Origin: Vreelandella arcis
Lineage (GTDB): Bacteria; Pseudomonadota; Gammaproteobacteria; Pseudomonadales; Halomonadaceae
DNA: 64,000 nucleotides
NCBI RefSeq assembly: GCF_900103865.1
Contig: NZ_FNII01000004.1
Coordinates: forward strand, 248,001 to 312,000
Reading direction: 5' to 3'
Shown here: positions 1-10,700 of the stretch, one piece after another
Numbering within the stretch: the stretch's first letter is position 1
How the letters are laid out: every line of letters starts with the position of its first letter
Notes under the pieces: generated by a model
What the model was told of the DNA's origin: nothing
Seen by the model: only the letters and a program-made list of their open reading frames with translations
Database searches by the model: none
Made by a program: the position numbers and the translations under genes

Positions 1-756
1 CACCCGCCGTAGCTTGGCATCGTGGTGATGCTTTAACGCTTGAACCTCGCCCAGCGTGACCTGCTCGCCGCGCCCTTCCAGGTGAGTCGACAGTTGGGTT
101 CTCACCATGGACGTGAACGTGAAGGCACTGACCGGTTCGGTTCCAGCCAAATGGTAGGCCCCCCACGCGTCCGCCCCGCAGGACTGCTGCTGGAGCATAC
201 CAATCAACGAAAGCGCCACGGCATCGGCGGAGGTAGGGCAAAAAATCACATCCTCCGCGGCGCGAACGTTTTCGCCCATCACCAAGCTGTCTAGCAATTC
301 ATTCAGCCACGCATGGCTGCCCTCAAGAGCAAACAACGGCCCAAGGCGCACAATCAAATGGCGATCATAATCCGCGCGAATGCGATTGCCGGTTCGCACT
401 AATCGACGCAGGGAGTCATCCCGGGGCGCCGGGACGACATGCTCATCGATGGGCACGTCGAAACCGTCTTCGTAAAGCTGATCGGACACGCACCATACCA
501 GTGCTATGTCGGCTGACTGGCAAGCGACTAGGCACGCCTCGACTGCGTCGGCGTGTGCCATGACGGCCGCGGGAGCCATGTTCAACGGGTGGGCCAGCGG
601 CGGAATAATCACCGCATCCGGCGATACCGACTGCAGGCGCTCAGCGGTCAACTGAGTCTCGTGCTCAATCACCAACTCAGTGTCTGAGCGCCGGTTCGCC
701 TCACGTGCCAGTGCCAAGCTTAAGCAGTGCCCGGCATCCAGTATCAAAAGCTTCAA
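1..756 (-). CDS. RmlD-like sugar-nucleotide reductase family protein (3' end beyond window)
   Basis: The complement from a TTG at 754-756 reads 252 codons without a stop to the left edge. An in-frame TAA lies six codons upstream and a GGGAGA Shine-Dalgarno sits 9 nt before the TTG, so the start is well fixed. The protein resembles the RmlD/extended SDR family (dTDP-4-dehydrorhamnose reductase-like): a Rossmann-type start (KLLILDAG), a VSDQLYEDG segment where RmlD has STDYVFDG, and IVRLGPLF where RmlD has the 'iRtswvf' strand. The usual glycine-rich GxxGxxG and the YxxxK catalytic pair are not evident, so it may bind rather than reduce a sugar nucleotide. It lies downstream of ssb on the same strand with a 44-nt gap. 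The family call is inferred from these patterns and the exact substrate is unknown. Confidence 0.62.
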   Translation of the reverse strand, partial: MKLLILDAGHCLSLALAREANRRSDTELVIEHETQLTAERLQSVSPDAVIIPPLAHPLNMAPAAVMAHADAVEACLVACQSADIALVWCVSDQLYEDGFDVPIDEHVVPAPRDDSLRRLVRTGNRIRADYDRHLIVRLGPLFALEGSHAWLNELLDSLVMGENVRAAEDVIFCPTSADAVALSLIGMLQQQSCGADAWGAYHLAGTEPVSAFTFTSMVRTQLSTHLEGRGEQVTLGEVQALKHHHDAKLRRV

Positions 757-800
757 GGCAGCCTGTCTCCCTTACCTTCTTTCGCGTCAATGTCCGTTAC

Positions 801-1376
801 TTAAAACGGGATCTCGTCGTCGAAATCATCGAAATTGCCGGGATCAGGTGCGCCGTATTGATTGTTTTGCTGGCCTTGTGGCGGTGCCGGCTGCGCAGGA
901 CGCTGCTGCTGAGCGCCACCCTGCTGGGGGTTCCCGCCGCCCTGCTGCGGCGGCATACCGCCGGACGGCTGGTTCTGGCCGTAACCGTTTTGTGCGGGGG
1001 CCGACTGCCCATACTGGCCCTGCTGTGGAGCGTCTCCGCCGCGGCTATCCAACATTTGCATATCGTTAGCCACGATTTCCGTGCTGTAACGATCCTGACC
1101 GTTCTGATCCTGCCATTTACGCGTTTGCAGACGCCCCTCAATGTAAACTTTGGAGCCCTTCTTCAGGTACTGCTGGGCAATCTCAGCGGTTTTGTTGAAC
1201 AGGACAATCCGGTGCCACTCGGTGCGCTCCTGACGTTGACCGCTTTGACGATCCGTCCAGGTGTCGGTGGTCGCTAGATTGAGGTTGGCCACCGCAGTGC
1301 CGGAGGGGGTAAAGCGCACCTCAGGATCCTGCCCGAGGTTGCCGATTAAAATAACCTTGTTAATGCCACGAGCCAT
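801..1376 (-). CDS. ssb: Single-stranded DNA-binding protein SSB
   Basis: SSB coats single-stranded DNA during replication, repair and recombination and recruits partner proteins. The 191-residue product opens with the typical OB-fold ([20 protein letters not shown], residues 2-21; TEWHRIVLF near 52-60; [14 protein letters not shown] near 98-111). A Gly/Gln/Pro-rich linker of about 70 residues follows, and the acidic tip DDEIPF at the extreme C-terminus is the known docking peptide for partner proteins. Length is normal for gammaproteobacterial SSB. The MFS gene ends 64 nt upstream on the same strand, and uvrA is divergent beyond it, a neighbourhood common in this class. Confidence 0.97.
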   Translation of the reverse strand: MARGINKVILIGNLGQDPEVRFTPSGTAVANLNLATTDTWTDRQSGQRQERTEWHRIVLFNKTAEIAQQYLKKGSKVYIEGRLQTRKWQDQNGQDRYSTEIVANDMQMLDSRGGDAPQQGQYGQSAPAQNGYGQNQPSGGMPPQQGGGNPQQGGAQQQRPAQPAPPQGQQNNQYGAPDPGNFDDFDDEIPF

Positions 1377-1440
1377 AAGGCGCTCCTTTCAATTGATATC
1401 GATTAACGTCGACAGCATCCCAACGACGCCTGGTTGCCCC

Positions 1441-2820
1441 TTACGGTTTAAGGGGCGTCACCAGCTTAGCAAGCGCCGTTTGATCAAGCTGTTGTCGATT
1501 GACCTTCAAATACGCTAGCCGCTCCTCGGGTACGACCAAGACATCTTCAACACCGGCCACATTCGCCAGGCGCTCCAGCAGCACGTCCATAGTATCGGCT
1601 TCGGTGTCGTCCAGCGCCACCACTTCGCTGGTCAGCGGCGGCGGCGATGGCATTTTCAGCATGGCCGCCCACCACAGGGTGGCGAGCAGCGCACAACCGA
1701 GAAATACCGCATCCAGTCCGCCGTAGCTGGCCAGTACGCCACCCAGGGTGCCGCCTAAAAACGCGCCCAGGAATTGACTGGTTGAGTACACGCCCATGGC
1801 GGTGCCTTTCGCCCCGGCGGGAGCCAACTTGCTGAGCAGGGACGGAAGTGTTGCCTCTAACAAATTAAAACCGGTGAAAAAGATAAAAAGCCAAACAAAT
1901 AGCCAATAGCCTTCGGATACCGGCAGCCCTAACCCCGCCAAACTCACCGCAATCGCCCCTATCGCCAGTACGCAAAGCCTCGCGATGCGCTGGCGCTTCT
2001 CGGCCACGATCATCAGCGGCAACATGGCGACAAACGACAACCCCATGATCGCCAGATACGCCAAACCGTGATGTGCGGCGCTGATACCCGCCTCAAGCAA
2101 GCGATAAGGAACGGCGACAAAAATGGCCATCAGCACAAAGTGCAGGGCAAAAATCGACGTATCGAGACGCCAAAGATCCGGGCGTGCCATGACGCTTTTC
2201 AACTGCCGGCGGTCCATACTTACATCGCGGTGGCGCTGACGACGTGGCGCTGGCGGCACCCATTGCCACAGCACAAGCAAACCCAGCAGGGTCAGCAGCA
2301 CGGTAAACCAGAACACACCGGCAAGCCCCGCCCACGCAGCTAACCACGGTCCAATCACCATCGCCAAGGCAAAGGCCACACCAATCGACAGGCCAATGGT
2401 CGCCATGGCAGCGGTGCGCACCTGCTCGCGGGTCTGATCTGCCAATAGCGCCATAATGGCCGCCGCCACCGCACCGCTACCCTGCAGGGCGCGCCCGGCA
2501 ATCATGGCCCCAATGCTATCGGCAGAGGCCGCCACCATACTACCCAGGGCAAACAACACTAGTCCAAAGGCAATCACCGGCTTGCGGCCAATGCGATCCG
2601 ACCATAACCCAAACGGAATTTGCAGAATGGCCTGGGTGAGCCCATAGACCCCCAGTGCTACGCCAATGAGCAGCGGCGTCGACCCTGTCAGCGTGTCGGC
2701 ATACAGCGCCAACACGGGCAGCACCATAAAAAGCCCTAACATACGAGATGCATAGAGACCCGCCAAACCACTAATGGCACGGCGTTCAGAGGCCAACAAC
2801 AGTGCAGAAACCTTGCGCAT
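1441..2820 (-). CDS. MFS transporter, YajR-like, with C-terminal ferredoxin-like domain
   Basis: This inner-membrane major facilitator protein has 459 residues and about 12 predicted membrane segments. Motif A ([11 protein letters not shown], about residues 71-81) lies in the loop after TM2, and RALQGSGA (motif C region neighbour) lies near 109-116. After TM12 comes a soluble tail of about 65 residues. Its pattern ([21 protein letters not shown]...LAYLKVNRQ) is a beta-alpha-beta ferredoxin-like fold, as in the YAM domain of E. coli YajR. That domain architecture supports a YajR-type proton-coupled exporter; the substrate is unknown. It is transcribed toward ssb and away from uvrA. Confidence 0.85.
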   Translation of the reverse strand: MRKVSALLLASERRAISGLAGLYASRMLGLFMVLPVLALYADTLTGSTPLLIGVALGVYGLTQAILQIPFGLWSDRIGRKPVIAFGLVLFALGSMVAASADSIGAMIAGRALQGSGAVAAAIMALLADQTREQVRTAAMATIGLSIGVAFALAMVIGPWLAAWAGLAGVFWFTVLLTLLGLLVLWQWVPPAPRRQRHRDVSMDRRQLKSVMARPDLWRLDTSIFALHFVLMAIFVAVPYRLLEAGISAAHHGLAYLAIMGLSFVAMLPLMIVAEKRQRIARLCVLAIGAIAVSLAGLGLPVSEGYWLFVWLFIFFTGFNLLEATLPSLLSKLAPAGAKGTAMGVYSTSQFLGAFLGGTLGGVLASYGGLDAVFLGCALLATLWWAAMLKMPSPPPLTSEVVALDDTEADTMDVLLERLANVAGVEDVLVVPEERLAYLKVNRQQLDQTALAKLVTPLKP

Positions 2821-2955
2821 AAAGCCCTTGGAATGGTCCTTGGGATGGTGACCGTCGGTGGTAAATGCCTGCTAGAGGCAGAGATAGCTACCCATTCTAG
2901 CGCGTTGGATGATTCGGCGAAACGTCCACAATGTTCACGGATGACCGAAACCGTT

Positions 2956-2985
2956 TTGCCGGGAGGGGGCCGACAAACGTATAAT
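2956..2985 (+). promoter_or_regulatory. Putative sigma-70 promoter of uvrA
   Basis: A TTGCCG -35 element (2956-2961) and a perfect TATAAT -10 (2980-2985) are separated by 18 nt and lie 31 nt upstream of the uvrA ATG. No canonical LexA box (CTGT-N8-ACAG) was seen between the MFS start and uvrA, so SOS control is not supported by the visible sequence. Confidence 0.6.
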
Positions 2986-3015
2986 CACGCTTTTGCCGCG
3001 CGATTCGAGGTGTTG

Positions 3016-5859
3016 ATGGACAGCATTCTGGTCAGGGGTGCGCGCACCCACAACCTCAAGCAGATCGATGTGGAGCTGCCCCGTAACAAGCTGATTGTGA
3101 TCACCGGCCTATCCGGGTCGGGCAAATCATCGCTGGCGTTTGACACCCTGTATGCCGAAGGGCAGCGGCGCTATGTGGAATCGCTCTCTACCTATGCGCG
3201 CCAGTTTCTGTCGATGATGGAAAAGCCCGATGTGGATCACATCGAAGGGCTGTCGCCCGCCATTTCCATCGAGCAGAAGTCTACTTCGCACAACCCCCGC
3301 TCGACCGTGGGCACCATTACCGAAATATACGACTACCTACGCCTGCTGTTTGCCCGAGCAGGCACGCCGCGTTGCCCTGAGCACGGCGAAGATCTTGAAG
3401 CGCAAACCATCTCGCAAATGGTCGACCAGGTCATGAACCTCGCCGAAGGCACCAAGCTGATGTTGCTGGCCCCGGTGGTTAAAGGCCGCAAAGGCGAGCA
3501 TCTGCAGTTGCTGGCCGAGCTTCGCGCCCAGGGCTTTGTGCGAGCATTAATCGACGGCCAGGTGCTTGAGCTGGACGATATCGCCCCGCTGGATAAGCGC
3601 AAAAAGCATGACATCAGCGTGGTGGTCGACCGCTTTAAAGTCCGCGACGACATCGCCCAACGGCTCGCCGAATCGTTTGAAACCGCGCTGAACCTCGCCG
3701 ATGGCACCGCCATGATCCACTTCATGGACGGCGAACGGGAAGACCTGGCCTTTTCCTCGCGCTTTGCCTGCCCGGTGTGCGGTTACTCCCTGGCGGAACT
3801 TGAGCCGCGCATGTTCTCGTTTAACAACCCTGCCGGGGCCTGCCCGACTTGCGACGGGCTGGGCGTCCAGCAGTACTTCGACCCCGACAAGTTGATCAGC
3901 CACCCTGAACTCTCGCTTGCCGAAGGCGTGATTAAAGGCTGGGACCGGCGCAACATTTACTACTTTACCCAGCTTCAGGCACTCGCCAAACACTACCGTT
4001 TTGAGTTGGAAACGCCCTGGAATGAGCTCGCCCGCCACGAACAGGAGATCATCTTAAACGGCAGTGGCGACGAGCAGATTCCGTTTGCCTACGTCGGCGA
4101 CCGCGGCCGCAAAGTGACCCGCGAGCACGCCTTTGAAGGCGTGCTGCCCAATATGCAGCGTCGCTATCGAGAAACCGAATCCAACATGGTTCGCGACGAC
4201 CTGTCCAAGTATATCGCCGTGCAGGCCTGCGCCACCTGTGGCGGCTCACGGTTGCGTAAGGAATCGCGCCATGTCTACGTCGACGACCGCAACATTGCCG
4301 ACATGGTGCATTTGCCGATTGGCGAGGCCTGGGACTACTTTGCCGACCTGAGCCTGCCAGGCCGTAAAGGCGAAATTGCCGACAAAATCGTCAACGAGAT
4401 CCACGCCCGCCTGGAATTTTTGGTCAATGTCGGCTTGGATTATCTCAACCTGGAGCGCAGCGCCGACACGCTTTCCGGCGGCGAGGCACAGCGTATTCGT
4501 TTGGCCAGCCAAATCGGTGCCGGTTTAGTCGGCGTGATGTACATTCTGGATGAGCCGTCGATCGGCCTGCACCAGCGCGACAACGACCGGCTGCTGAAGA
4601 CCCTGGAACGTCTTCGCGATTTGGGCAATACCGTGATTGTGGTCGAGCACGACGAAGAGGCCATTCGAGCCGCCGACCACGTACTGGATATCGGCCCTGG
4701 CGCCGGCGTCCACGGCGGTGAAATTGTCGCCCAGGGCACACCGCAAGACGTGATGGACAACCCCCACTCGCTGACCGGCCAGTATCTGTCGGGCACCCGG
4801 GAAATCGCCGTACCGCCCTACCGCATTCCCGGCAACCCGGAAAAACAATTGGTCGTGCGCGGAGCCACCGGCAACAACCTCCAGGACGTGACATTATCGC
4901 TCCCGCTGGGGCTGTTTATCGCCGTTACCGGGGTCTCCGGTTCGGGCAAATCGACGCTGATCAACGGCACCTTGATGCCCATCGCCGCCCGCGAATTAAA
5001 CCGCGCCACCACGCTAACCCCAGCGCCGTATCAAAAAATCGAAGGGCTCGACCAGCTAGATAAAGTCATCGATATCGACCAAAGCCCGATTGGGCGGACG
5101 CCGCGCTCCAACCCGGCGACCTATACGGGTATTTTCACACCGATTCGCGAGCTGTTTGCCGGCACCCAGGAAGCGCGTTCGCGGGGTTATAAGCCCGGCC
5201 GCTTCAGTTTTAACGTCAAGGGTGGTCGCTGTGAGGCATGCCAGGGCGAAGGCATGATCAAGGTCGAAATGCACTTCTTGCCGGATATCTACGTGCCCTG
5301 CGACGTGTGTAAAGGCAAGCGCTACAACCGCGAAACGCTGGATATCCACTATAAGGGCAAAACCATTCATGAGGTGCTGTCCATGACGGTGGAGGACGCG
5401 CTGGAATTCTTCAGCCCGGTGCCCGCCATTGCCCGCCGCCTGCAAACCCTGCTTGACGTCGGCCTGTCCTACATTCGCCTGGGCCAGAGCGCCACGACGC
5501 TGTCCGGCGGCGAAGCCCAGCGGGTTAAACTGGCTCGCGAGCTTGCCAAGCGGGATACCGGAAAAACGCTGTATATTCTGGATGAGCCCACTACCGGTCT
5601 GCACTTTGAGGATATCCGCCAGCTGCTGACGGTACTCCACCGCCTGCGCGATCACGGCAACACCATTGTGGTGATCGAGCACAATTTAGATGTGATCAAA
5701 ACCGCCGACTGGATTGTCGACCTGGGGCCGGAAGGCGGCTCAGGCGGCGGGCGCATTATCGCCGAGGGCACACCCGAACAGATCGCCAAGCAGGATACCT
5801 CGCATACCGGACGTTTTTTAGCTCCGCTGCTCGCGCGCCACCAACGCGCGTCCGCCTAA
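3016..5859 (+). CDS. uvrA: Excinuclease ABC subunit A
   Basis: UvrA is the damage-sensing ATPase of nucleotide excision repair; it loads UvrB at DNA lesions. The ATG at 3016 is chosen because it has GAGG 5 nt upstream and gives the conserved N-terminus [15 protein letters not shown]. The open frame continues upstream to 2833, but that would overlap the promoter. The 947-residue product has two ABC ATPase halves: Walker [10 protein letters not shown] near residue 32 and GVSGSGKST near 640, and the signature LSGGEAQR twice. Zinc-finger cysteine pairs include CPVCG, CPTC, CEAC and CDVC. Length matches the family. It is transcribed divergently from the MFS gene. Confidence 0.97.
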   Translation: MDSILVRGARTHNLKQIDVELPRNKLIVITGLSGSGKSSLAFDTLYAEGQRRYVESLSTYARQFLSMMEKPDVDHIEGLSPAISIEQKSTSHNPRSTVGTITEIYDYLRLLFARAGTPRCPEHGEDLEAQTISQMVDQVMNLAEGTKLMLLAPVVKGRKGEHLQLLAELRAQGFVRALIDGQVLELDDIAPLDKRKKHDISVVVDRFKVRDDIAQRLAESFETALNLADGTAMIHFMDGEREDLAFSSRFACPVCGYSLAELEPRMFSFNNPAGACPTCDGLGVQQYFDPDKLISHPELSLAEGVIKGWDRRNIYYFTQLQALAKHYRFELETPWNELARHEQEIILNGSGDEQIPFAYVGDRGRKVTREHAFEGVLPNMQRRYRETESNMVRDDLSKYIAVQACATCGGSRLRKESRHVYVDDRNIADMVHLPIGEAWDYFADLSLPGRKGEIADKIVNEIHARLEFLVNVGLDYLNLERSADTLSGGEAQRIRLASQIGAGLVGVMYILDEPSIGLHQRDNDRLLKTLERLRDLGNTVIVVEHDEEAIRAADHVLDIGPGAGVHGGEIVAQGTPQDVMDNPHSLTGQYLSGTREIAVPPYRIPGNPEKQLVVRGATGNNLQDVTLSLPLGLFIAVTGVSGSGKSTLINGTLMPIAARELNRATTLTPAPYQKIEGLDQLDKVIDIDQSPIGRTPRSNPATYTGIFTPIRELFAGTQEARSRGYKPGRFSFNVKGGRCEACQGEGMIKVEMHFLPDIYVPCDVCKGKRYNRETLDIHYKGKTIHEVLSMTVEDALEFFSPVPAIARRLQTLLDVGLSYIRLGQSATTLSGGEAQRVKLARELAKRDTGKTLYILDEPTTGLHFEDIRQLLTVLHRLRDHGNTIVVIEHNLDVIKTADWIVDLGPEGGSGGGRIIAEGTPEQIAKQDTSHTGRFLAPLLARHQRASA

Positions 5860-5885
5860 AATGCCCCAGCTATGGCGATTGCCAT

Positions 5886-5918
5886 CGCAGCGCTTGCGCA
5901 AGCCACCGCGGCGCTGCG
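5886..5918. other. Hairpin downstream of uvrA
   Basis: An 8-bp perfect stem (5886-5893 CGCAGCGC pairing with 5911-5918 GCGCTGCG) encloses a 17-nt loop that itself contains the palindrome CTTGCGCAAG. It lies 26 nt after the uvrA stop. No T-run follows, so it is at best a weak or Rho-assisted end of the uvrA transcript. Confidence 0.35.
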
Positions 5919-6024
5919 AAACTTGAATCTCGCGATACTACGCATTTTGACTGCGCGTCGTTTATAGTAACTATCGATTGAACCGTCGATTTTAGGCGCC
6001 AATAATTCTTAGGGGTCGTCAGCC

Positions 6025-6768
6025 GTGGGCCACGAAAAAAGCTGCATTATTCGCCACTTCAGCCACTATTGCTCGCTCAATGAAGACGAAAAACAGCTAC
6101 TTAACAACCTAGAAGAGTCTCCCTCAGAGGTTAAAGCGGGCACTCTCCTATGGCAAATGGGCGATAACGCCAACGAGTTTTGCACCTTGCGAAGCGGTTG
6201 GGCGTACTCATATCGCCACCTCGAAAACGGTGATCGCCAGATCCTGGAGGTCTTTTTGCCTGGGGATATTATTGGCCTGCGCGAGTTTGCCTTTGCCCAA
6301 CGGCTAGAGAACGTTCGCATGATCAACGATGGCGTTATCTGCCATTTCCCTCACCGACGTATGCTCGAACTCTTTCGCCAGTCGTTAACGCTGACCTCGG
6401 TAATGTTCGCCATCGGCAGTCGTCAGCAAGCCCTATTGACAGAGCGGCTAGTCAATATTGCGCGGCGCAGCGCGCGCCAAAAAATGGCCCACTTTCTCCA
6501 CGAAATGTATCTCCGGCTGCGTCAAACCAACGACGATATCAGTGGCCACTTTCGTTTGCCGCTCTCTCAGGAACAGCTCGCCGACATTCTGGGCCTGAGC
6601 CCGGTTCACGTCAGCCGCACGTTCAGCGCGCTAAGCGAGGATGGCCTTGTGTTCCGCGACCGGCATAACGTCACCATTCCCGACCTGGACGCGCTGTCGG
6701 TGGAAGGCGAATTTGATGCCGCCTACCTCACCGATAACGTGCGACCACTGCTCTATGCCTCCGCCTAA
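6025..6768 (+). CDS. Crp/Fnr family transcriptional regulator
   Basis: The 247-residue DNA-binding regulator has a cyclic-nucleotide-type beta-roll sensor (about residues 20-120, with GDxxG-like LPGDIIGLREF) and a C-terminal winged helix-turn-helix (about 180-212, LSQEQLADILGLSPVHVSRTF). It starts at a GTG with AGGGG upstream. Cysteines C7, C16 and C106 align with Fnr Cys20, Cys29 and Cys122 by spacing, but the Cys23 position is Arg10. A standard four-cysteine [4Fe-4S] cluster is therefore unlikely unless another ligand is used; C53 also exists. It resembles the CxIRHF group of Crp/Fnr proteins. It stands alone between uvrA and the convergent nrdJ operon. Its signal and targets cannot be read from the sequence. 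Confidence 0.88.
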   Translation: MGHEKSCIIRHFSHYCSLNEDEKQLLNNLEESPSEVKAGTLLWQMGDNANEFCTLRSGWAYSYRHLENGDRQILEVFLPGDIIGLREFAFAQRLENVRMINDGVICHFPHRRMLELFRQSLTLTSVMFAIGSRQQALLTERLVNIARRSARQKMAHFLHEMYLRLRQTNDDISGHFRLPLSQEQLADILGLSPVHVSRTFSALSEDGLVFRDRHNVTIPDLDALSVEGEFDAAYLTDNVRPLLYASA

Positions 6769-6883
6769 CCGGCAAACGATCACCGTAAGATCAAAAACGC
6801 CGCGTACGACTAATCTCACTAGGTTAGTGATAGCAATCTAAATAGATTTTTCCGCAAGGTCAGCATCAACCCGTAGCGGGGGG

Positions 6884-6905
6884 CTTTCGCCATGGATGGC
6901 GAAAG
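6884..6905. repeat. Perfect inverted repeat between fnr-like gene and nrdJb
   Basis: CTTTCGCCAT (6884-6893) and ATGGCGAAAG (6896-6905) are perfectly complementary with two bases between, 9 nt beyond the nrdJb stop. It could be a factor-dependent terminator hairpin for the nrdJ operon or a dyad operator. No T-run follows in either direction. Confidence 0.45.
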
Positions 6906-6914
6906 TAGCGCTTA

Positions 6915-7697
6915 CTAACCGCACTTCGACCAGCCACAGCCCGCGTAGCACGTTGGGCAACCATCCATCATGATCAACTCGCCACGGCACTCAGGGCAGT
7001 GGCCGACCACGGCCGGACCACTACCCTGAGCCGCTTTTGGCGGGTCATCTTGGACGATGGGCGTTGCCGCGCCGCTGGTCGTCTCTTCGGGCATTTCATC
7101 GGCGGGCGGCTGCCACGCATGGCCGTGTTGCATACGATGGGCGTACCGCGCCACCAGGTTTTCCACCGGTACTTGATTGCCATCCTGATCCAAAAAGCCC
7201 CGGCGATAGAGAATCTGCTGGATCGACCAGGCAATCGCCGCCACCTCCGAATCGTGGAACATAGGTTTGTTCCAGCGATTCATACCGCAGCGTACCAGGC
7301 CTTTATCCCAGGCGACTTTGCGCAGGTCGGCGACCGCCTGGGTGACATAGCCACCCCGCGCTGCCAGCGACAGGCTGCGCATGGTCGCGGTGATCCACTG
7401 GTGTTCGCTGGAAAGCTGCCCGGAGGGAAAGAAAAACTCCACAGGACGCTCAATGACGACACGCTTGCCGCTCACCACGCCTTCCACCGGCATAAAGGAC
7501 ACTAGCAAATAGACCTTTTTGCGGCCTTCCGCGCCCACGTAGGAAATCTTTTCTGAAACAGCTTCTAGCGTGCCTTCCGGGCGGGACGGAATACGCACTG
7601 TCAACGGGTCTTCTTCGGGAAGCTCCGGGATAGGCGCGGCCGGCTCTTGCTGCTTGATGCGATAGCCGACAATTTTCGAGGTAATTTCTACAGCCAT
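6915..7697 (-). CDS. nrdJb: Class II ribonucleotide reductase, small component NrdJb (TSCPD domain)
   Basis: This is the second polypeptide of the split, adenosylcobalamin-dependent ribonucleotide reductase, as described for Pseudomonas NrdJa/NrdJb. The 260-residue product starts at the ATG at 7697 (MAVEITSK). A GTG four codons upstream overlaps the GGAG ribosome-binding site and is rejected. The middle part (about residues 85-165) is TSCPD-like, with an RCGMNRW segment. The C-terminus is cysteine-rich (HCPECRG ... CPTCYAGCGWSKCG). Two CxxC pairs plus the terminal CGWSKC suit zinc binding and the swinging-arm thiols that re-reduce the active site. It lies 47 nt downstream of nrdJa, in the same operon. 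Confidence 0.85.
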   Translation of the reverse strand: MAVEITSKIVGYRIKQQEPAAPIPELPEEDPLTVRIPSRPEGTLEAVSEKISYVGAEGRKKVYLLVSFMPVEGVVSGKRVVIERPVEFFFPSGQLSSEHQWITATMRSLSLAARGGYVTQAVADLRKVAWDKGLVRCGMNRWNKPMFHDSEVAAIAWSIQQILYRRGFLDQDGNQVPVENLVARYAHRMQHGHAWQPPADEMPEETTSGAATPIVQDDPPKAAQGSGPAVVGHCPECRGELIMMDGCPTCYAGCGWSKCG

Positions 7698-7744
7698 GGT
7701 GTTCTCCACTAATCAGGCGGTTGTTAGTAAGGCGTAGCCCGCCA

Positions 7745-10700
7745 CTACCATTTGCCGTAAGTGCCTTCTTTTAAGCCATCAAACAGGTTAGCCGCGTTAT
7801 GCTCTTCACCGTCGTAAATGACGGTTTCATCGCCGGTCAGTTCGAGGGTTTCACCGTTTTCCAGCTCAAAAACGTAGGTGGTGTTTTTAAGATCATCCTC
7901 ACGCACCAGTACGCCCTGGAAGGCTTCCGGATTGAAGCGGAAGGTGGTGCAGCCTTTCAAGCGGCTTTCATAAGCCTGTAAGTACAGATCCTGAAACTGC
8001 TCAAAGGCAAACTCTGTAGGCACGTTCACCGTTTTGGAAATCGCCGAATCGATCCACTGCTGCGCCGCTGCCTGCACCGCCACATGCTGCTCGGGAGTCA
8101 CCGCATCGGCGGTGATGAAATAGTCGGGAAGGTCGCTCTCCACCGCATCGGCGACAATAAAGTGACGATAGGCCGCCAGCTCGAAGGAAACAACTTCGAC
8201 CTGCTCTTTGGTCTTCTTGCCCGACTGGATGATATTGCGGAAATAACGGTGCGAGAACGACGGCTCAATGCCGTTAGAGGCGTTGTTGCCCATCGACAGC
8301 GAAATCGTGCCGGTCGGCGCGATAGAACTATGGTGGGTAAAGCGTGCACCGTGTTCAGCCAGCTGTGCCACCAGTTCGGGTTCCAGCTCGGCGACTTTGG
8401 CCATGTATTGGCTGTAGCGGGCGTGCAGAATACGCCCCGGCACCTTATCGCCGACTTCGTAGCCGTCTTTAGCCAGCTGCGGGCGTTCACGCATCATCTT
8501 GGGCGTGATCACGTGTTCTTCTTCCAACACCGGCGCCATGCCTTTTTCCTGGGAAAGCACTAGTGCTTGCTTCCAGCCTTCAACGGCCAGGTGGCGGCTG
8601 ACCTCTTCAGTAAAGGCCTGCGACGCCTGCGAGCCGTAGGGAATTTTAAGCATGGTGAGCGTTGACCCCAGCCCCAAGAACCCCATCCCATGGCGGCGCT
8701 TGGCCTCGATTTCACGCTGCTGCTGGGGTAGCGGTAAACCGGCAATCTCAACCACGTTGTCGAGCATGCGGGTGAAAATCGCCACCACCTGGCGATAGCG
8801 CTCCCAGTCAAAACGCGGTTTGTCGCTGAATGGCTCAATAACAAACTTGGTGAGATTGACCGAGCCTAGCAGGCACGCGCCTTCCGGGGGTAGCGGCTGT
8901 TCGCCACAGTTGTGTGCATGAAAACCATTGGCGTCGAATGTATTGATCCCAGGCACCTGGACATCGTAAACCTCTTCAATACCTACTTCTTTATGCCCTA
9001 CCACCCGAGCGACAAAGCGTTCACGATTCAACTCACGTTGATAACTGCTCAGCAATGTATTCAACCGAGCCCGCTTATCATGATCGCCAAAACCAATAAT
9101 ATCTGCAAAGCGCCGAAGGTTGTCGCCACTGATCATTAATTCATGTTGAGACAAGGTCTCATATGCACGGTGCCCCCCCTTACCATCAGGAAGGTGTCGC
9201 TTTGCTGCACTTCGCCTGTCTTGATATAGCGTGGCCATAACCCCTAAGCGCTGCAGCATGCGCTGAACAGCCTCAAGACGAGGAAGATCGGACTGAGCCA
9301 AGCGAACACTTACACCTTTTTCTTGACTACCTTGAACTGATCCATCTGCATCAAAAAAGCCACGCAAGAAGCCAATGTAACCATTCGACGATGCCTGTTC
9401 CAGCTTAGGTGTAATCGCCTTGTTGCCGGGCTGCATGTCCATCTCTAACGCGAGGTTTCGCAGCGCCGCGGTTGAAAGACGGTATTCGCCACGGTCATTT
9501 ACTTTCTGCCAACCTGCGAAATCCGTACGATGGGGAAGGCTCTCTGCTGCCTCCTCTGCTAACGCCATTATGGAACCAACACCCTTCCCGAAAAGGCTGT
9601 CGTTACCGTTAGCAATGGCCGCTTGCGGCCACACAGATAAAACCGCTTTATCAGCTTTGAGCGTGCCATCGCCGACGAGCAGTCCCAAAAGATACCCTTG
9701 TGCTTCATTAAGTTTACCCCCCCACTCGGGAGCATCGCGATGATCATTGAGTAGCACGCGATCGCCAGCCTGCAGGTCGCCTGCGGCACACCACTCGGTT
9801 TCTGTGCGATACCTAGTAAAAGCTGATACACGGCGCACCCGATGGTCATGGGTCAGCTTAAGCGTATAGCCTTCAGCCGTTTGCAGTCGAATCACAGGCT
9901 TTTTTGCTGTTAAAAAGAAGCCATCAGGGCCACTTTGATGCGCTTGGCCATCAATGATTGCCGTAAAAGGCTGGCCAATAAGCTGCGAAACCTGACGCGG
10001 CCCCTTCGACGTATGAATCCAAGTATCCGCTGTCACACAAGGGTTGGTGGCGCGGATATCCTCGCAGAACCAGTTATTGTTCATGCGGTTAACTTGGTCG
10101 ATCAGGATAAAGCCCGGCTCGGCGTAGTCGTAGGTAGAGGACATGATGGTGTCCCACAGTTCCCGCGCTTTGATTACCTCAACAATGCGGCAGGCAACGC
10201 GGCCTTCGGCATCTACCGTGTAGCCCTCTTCAACCACCGGCCAGTCGCGATAGATCAAGTCTTCTGCTTTGACATCCTCTTTCTCGCCGGGGTGCAGCGG
10301 AAAAGCCAGCGGCCAGTCGGTATTGTTCTTGACCGCTTCCATAAACTCATCGGTGATCAGCAGTGACAGGTTAAACTGACGCAGGCGACCCGCTTCGCGC
10401 TTGGCCTGAATAAACTCGCGCACATCCGGATGCCCCACATCAAAGGTGCCCATCTGGGCACCACGGCGGCCACCGGCAGAGGCGACGGTGAAGCACATCT
10501 TGTCGTAGATATCCATAAACGCCAGCGGGCCGTTAGTGCCCGCGCCAGCGCCGAAGACGAACGCCCCTTTGTGACGCAGCGTCGAGAAGTCGTAGCCGAT
10601 ACCAGCCCCGGATTTCAGCGTCATACCCGCATCGACCACCGAGTCGAGAATATCGCGCATCGAGTCACGAATCGTGCGTGACACGGTGCAGTTAATCAGG

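Noticed and set aside
40-294. Plus-strand open frame of 84 codons at the left edge
   Set aside because: It is antisense to the RmlD-like gene, which has the better start, ribosome-binding site and family pattern.
1436-1456. GCCCCTTA/TAAGGGGC hairpin at the end of the MFS gene as a terminator
   Set aside because: The stem overlaps the stop codon, no T-run follows on the minus strand, and ssb lies only a short way downstream, so it is not convincing.
2833-3015. N-terminal 61-codon extension of uvrA
   Set aside because: It covers the putative promoter, has no similarity to UvrA, and the ATG at 3016 has a good ribosome-binding site and the family N-terminus.
2821-3015. LexA (SOS) box before uvrA
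   Set aside because: No CTGT-N8-ACAG element was found; the nearest CTG...CAG has the wrong spacing.
5056-5682. 208-codon minus-strand open frame inside uvrA
   Set aside because: It lies wholly antisense to the conserved second ATPase half of uvrA and shows no protein family pattern; long antisense frames are expected in GC-rich coding DNA.
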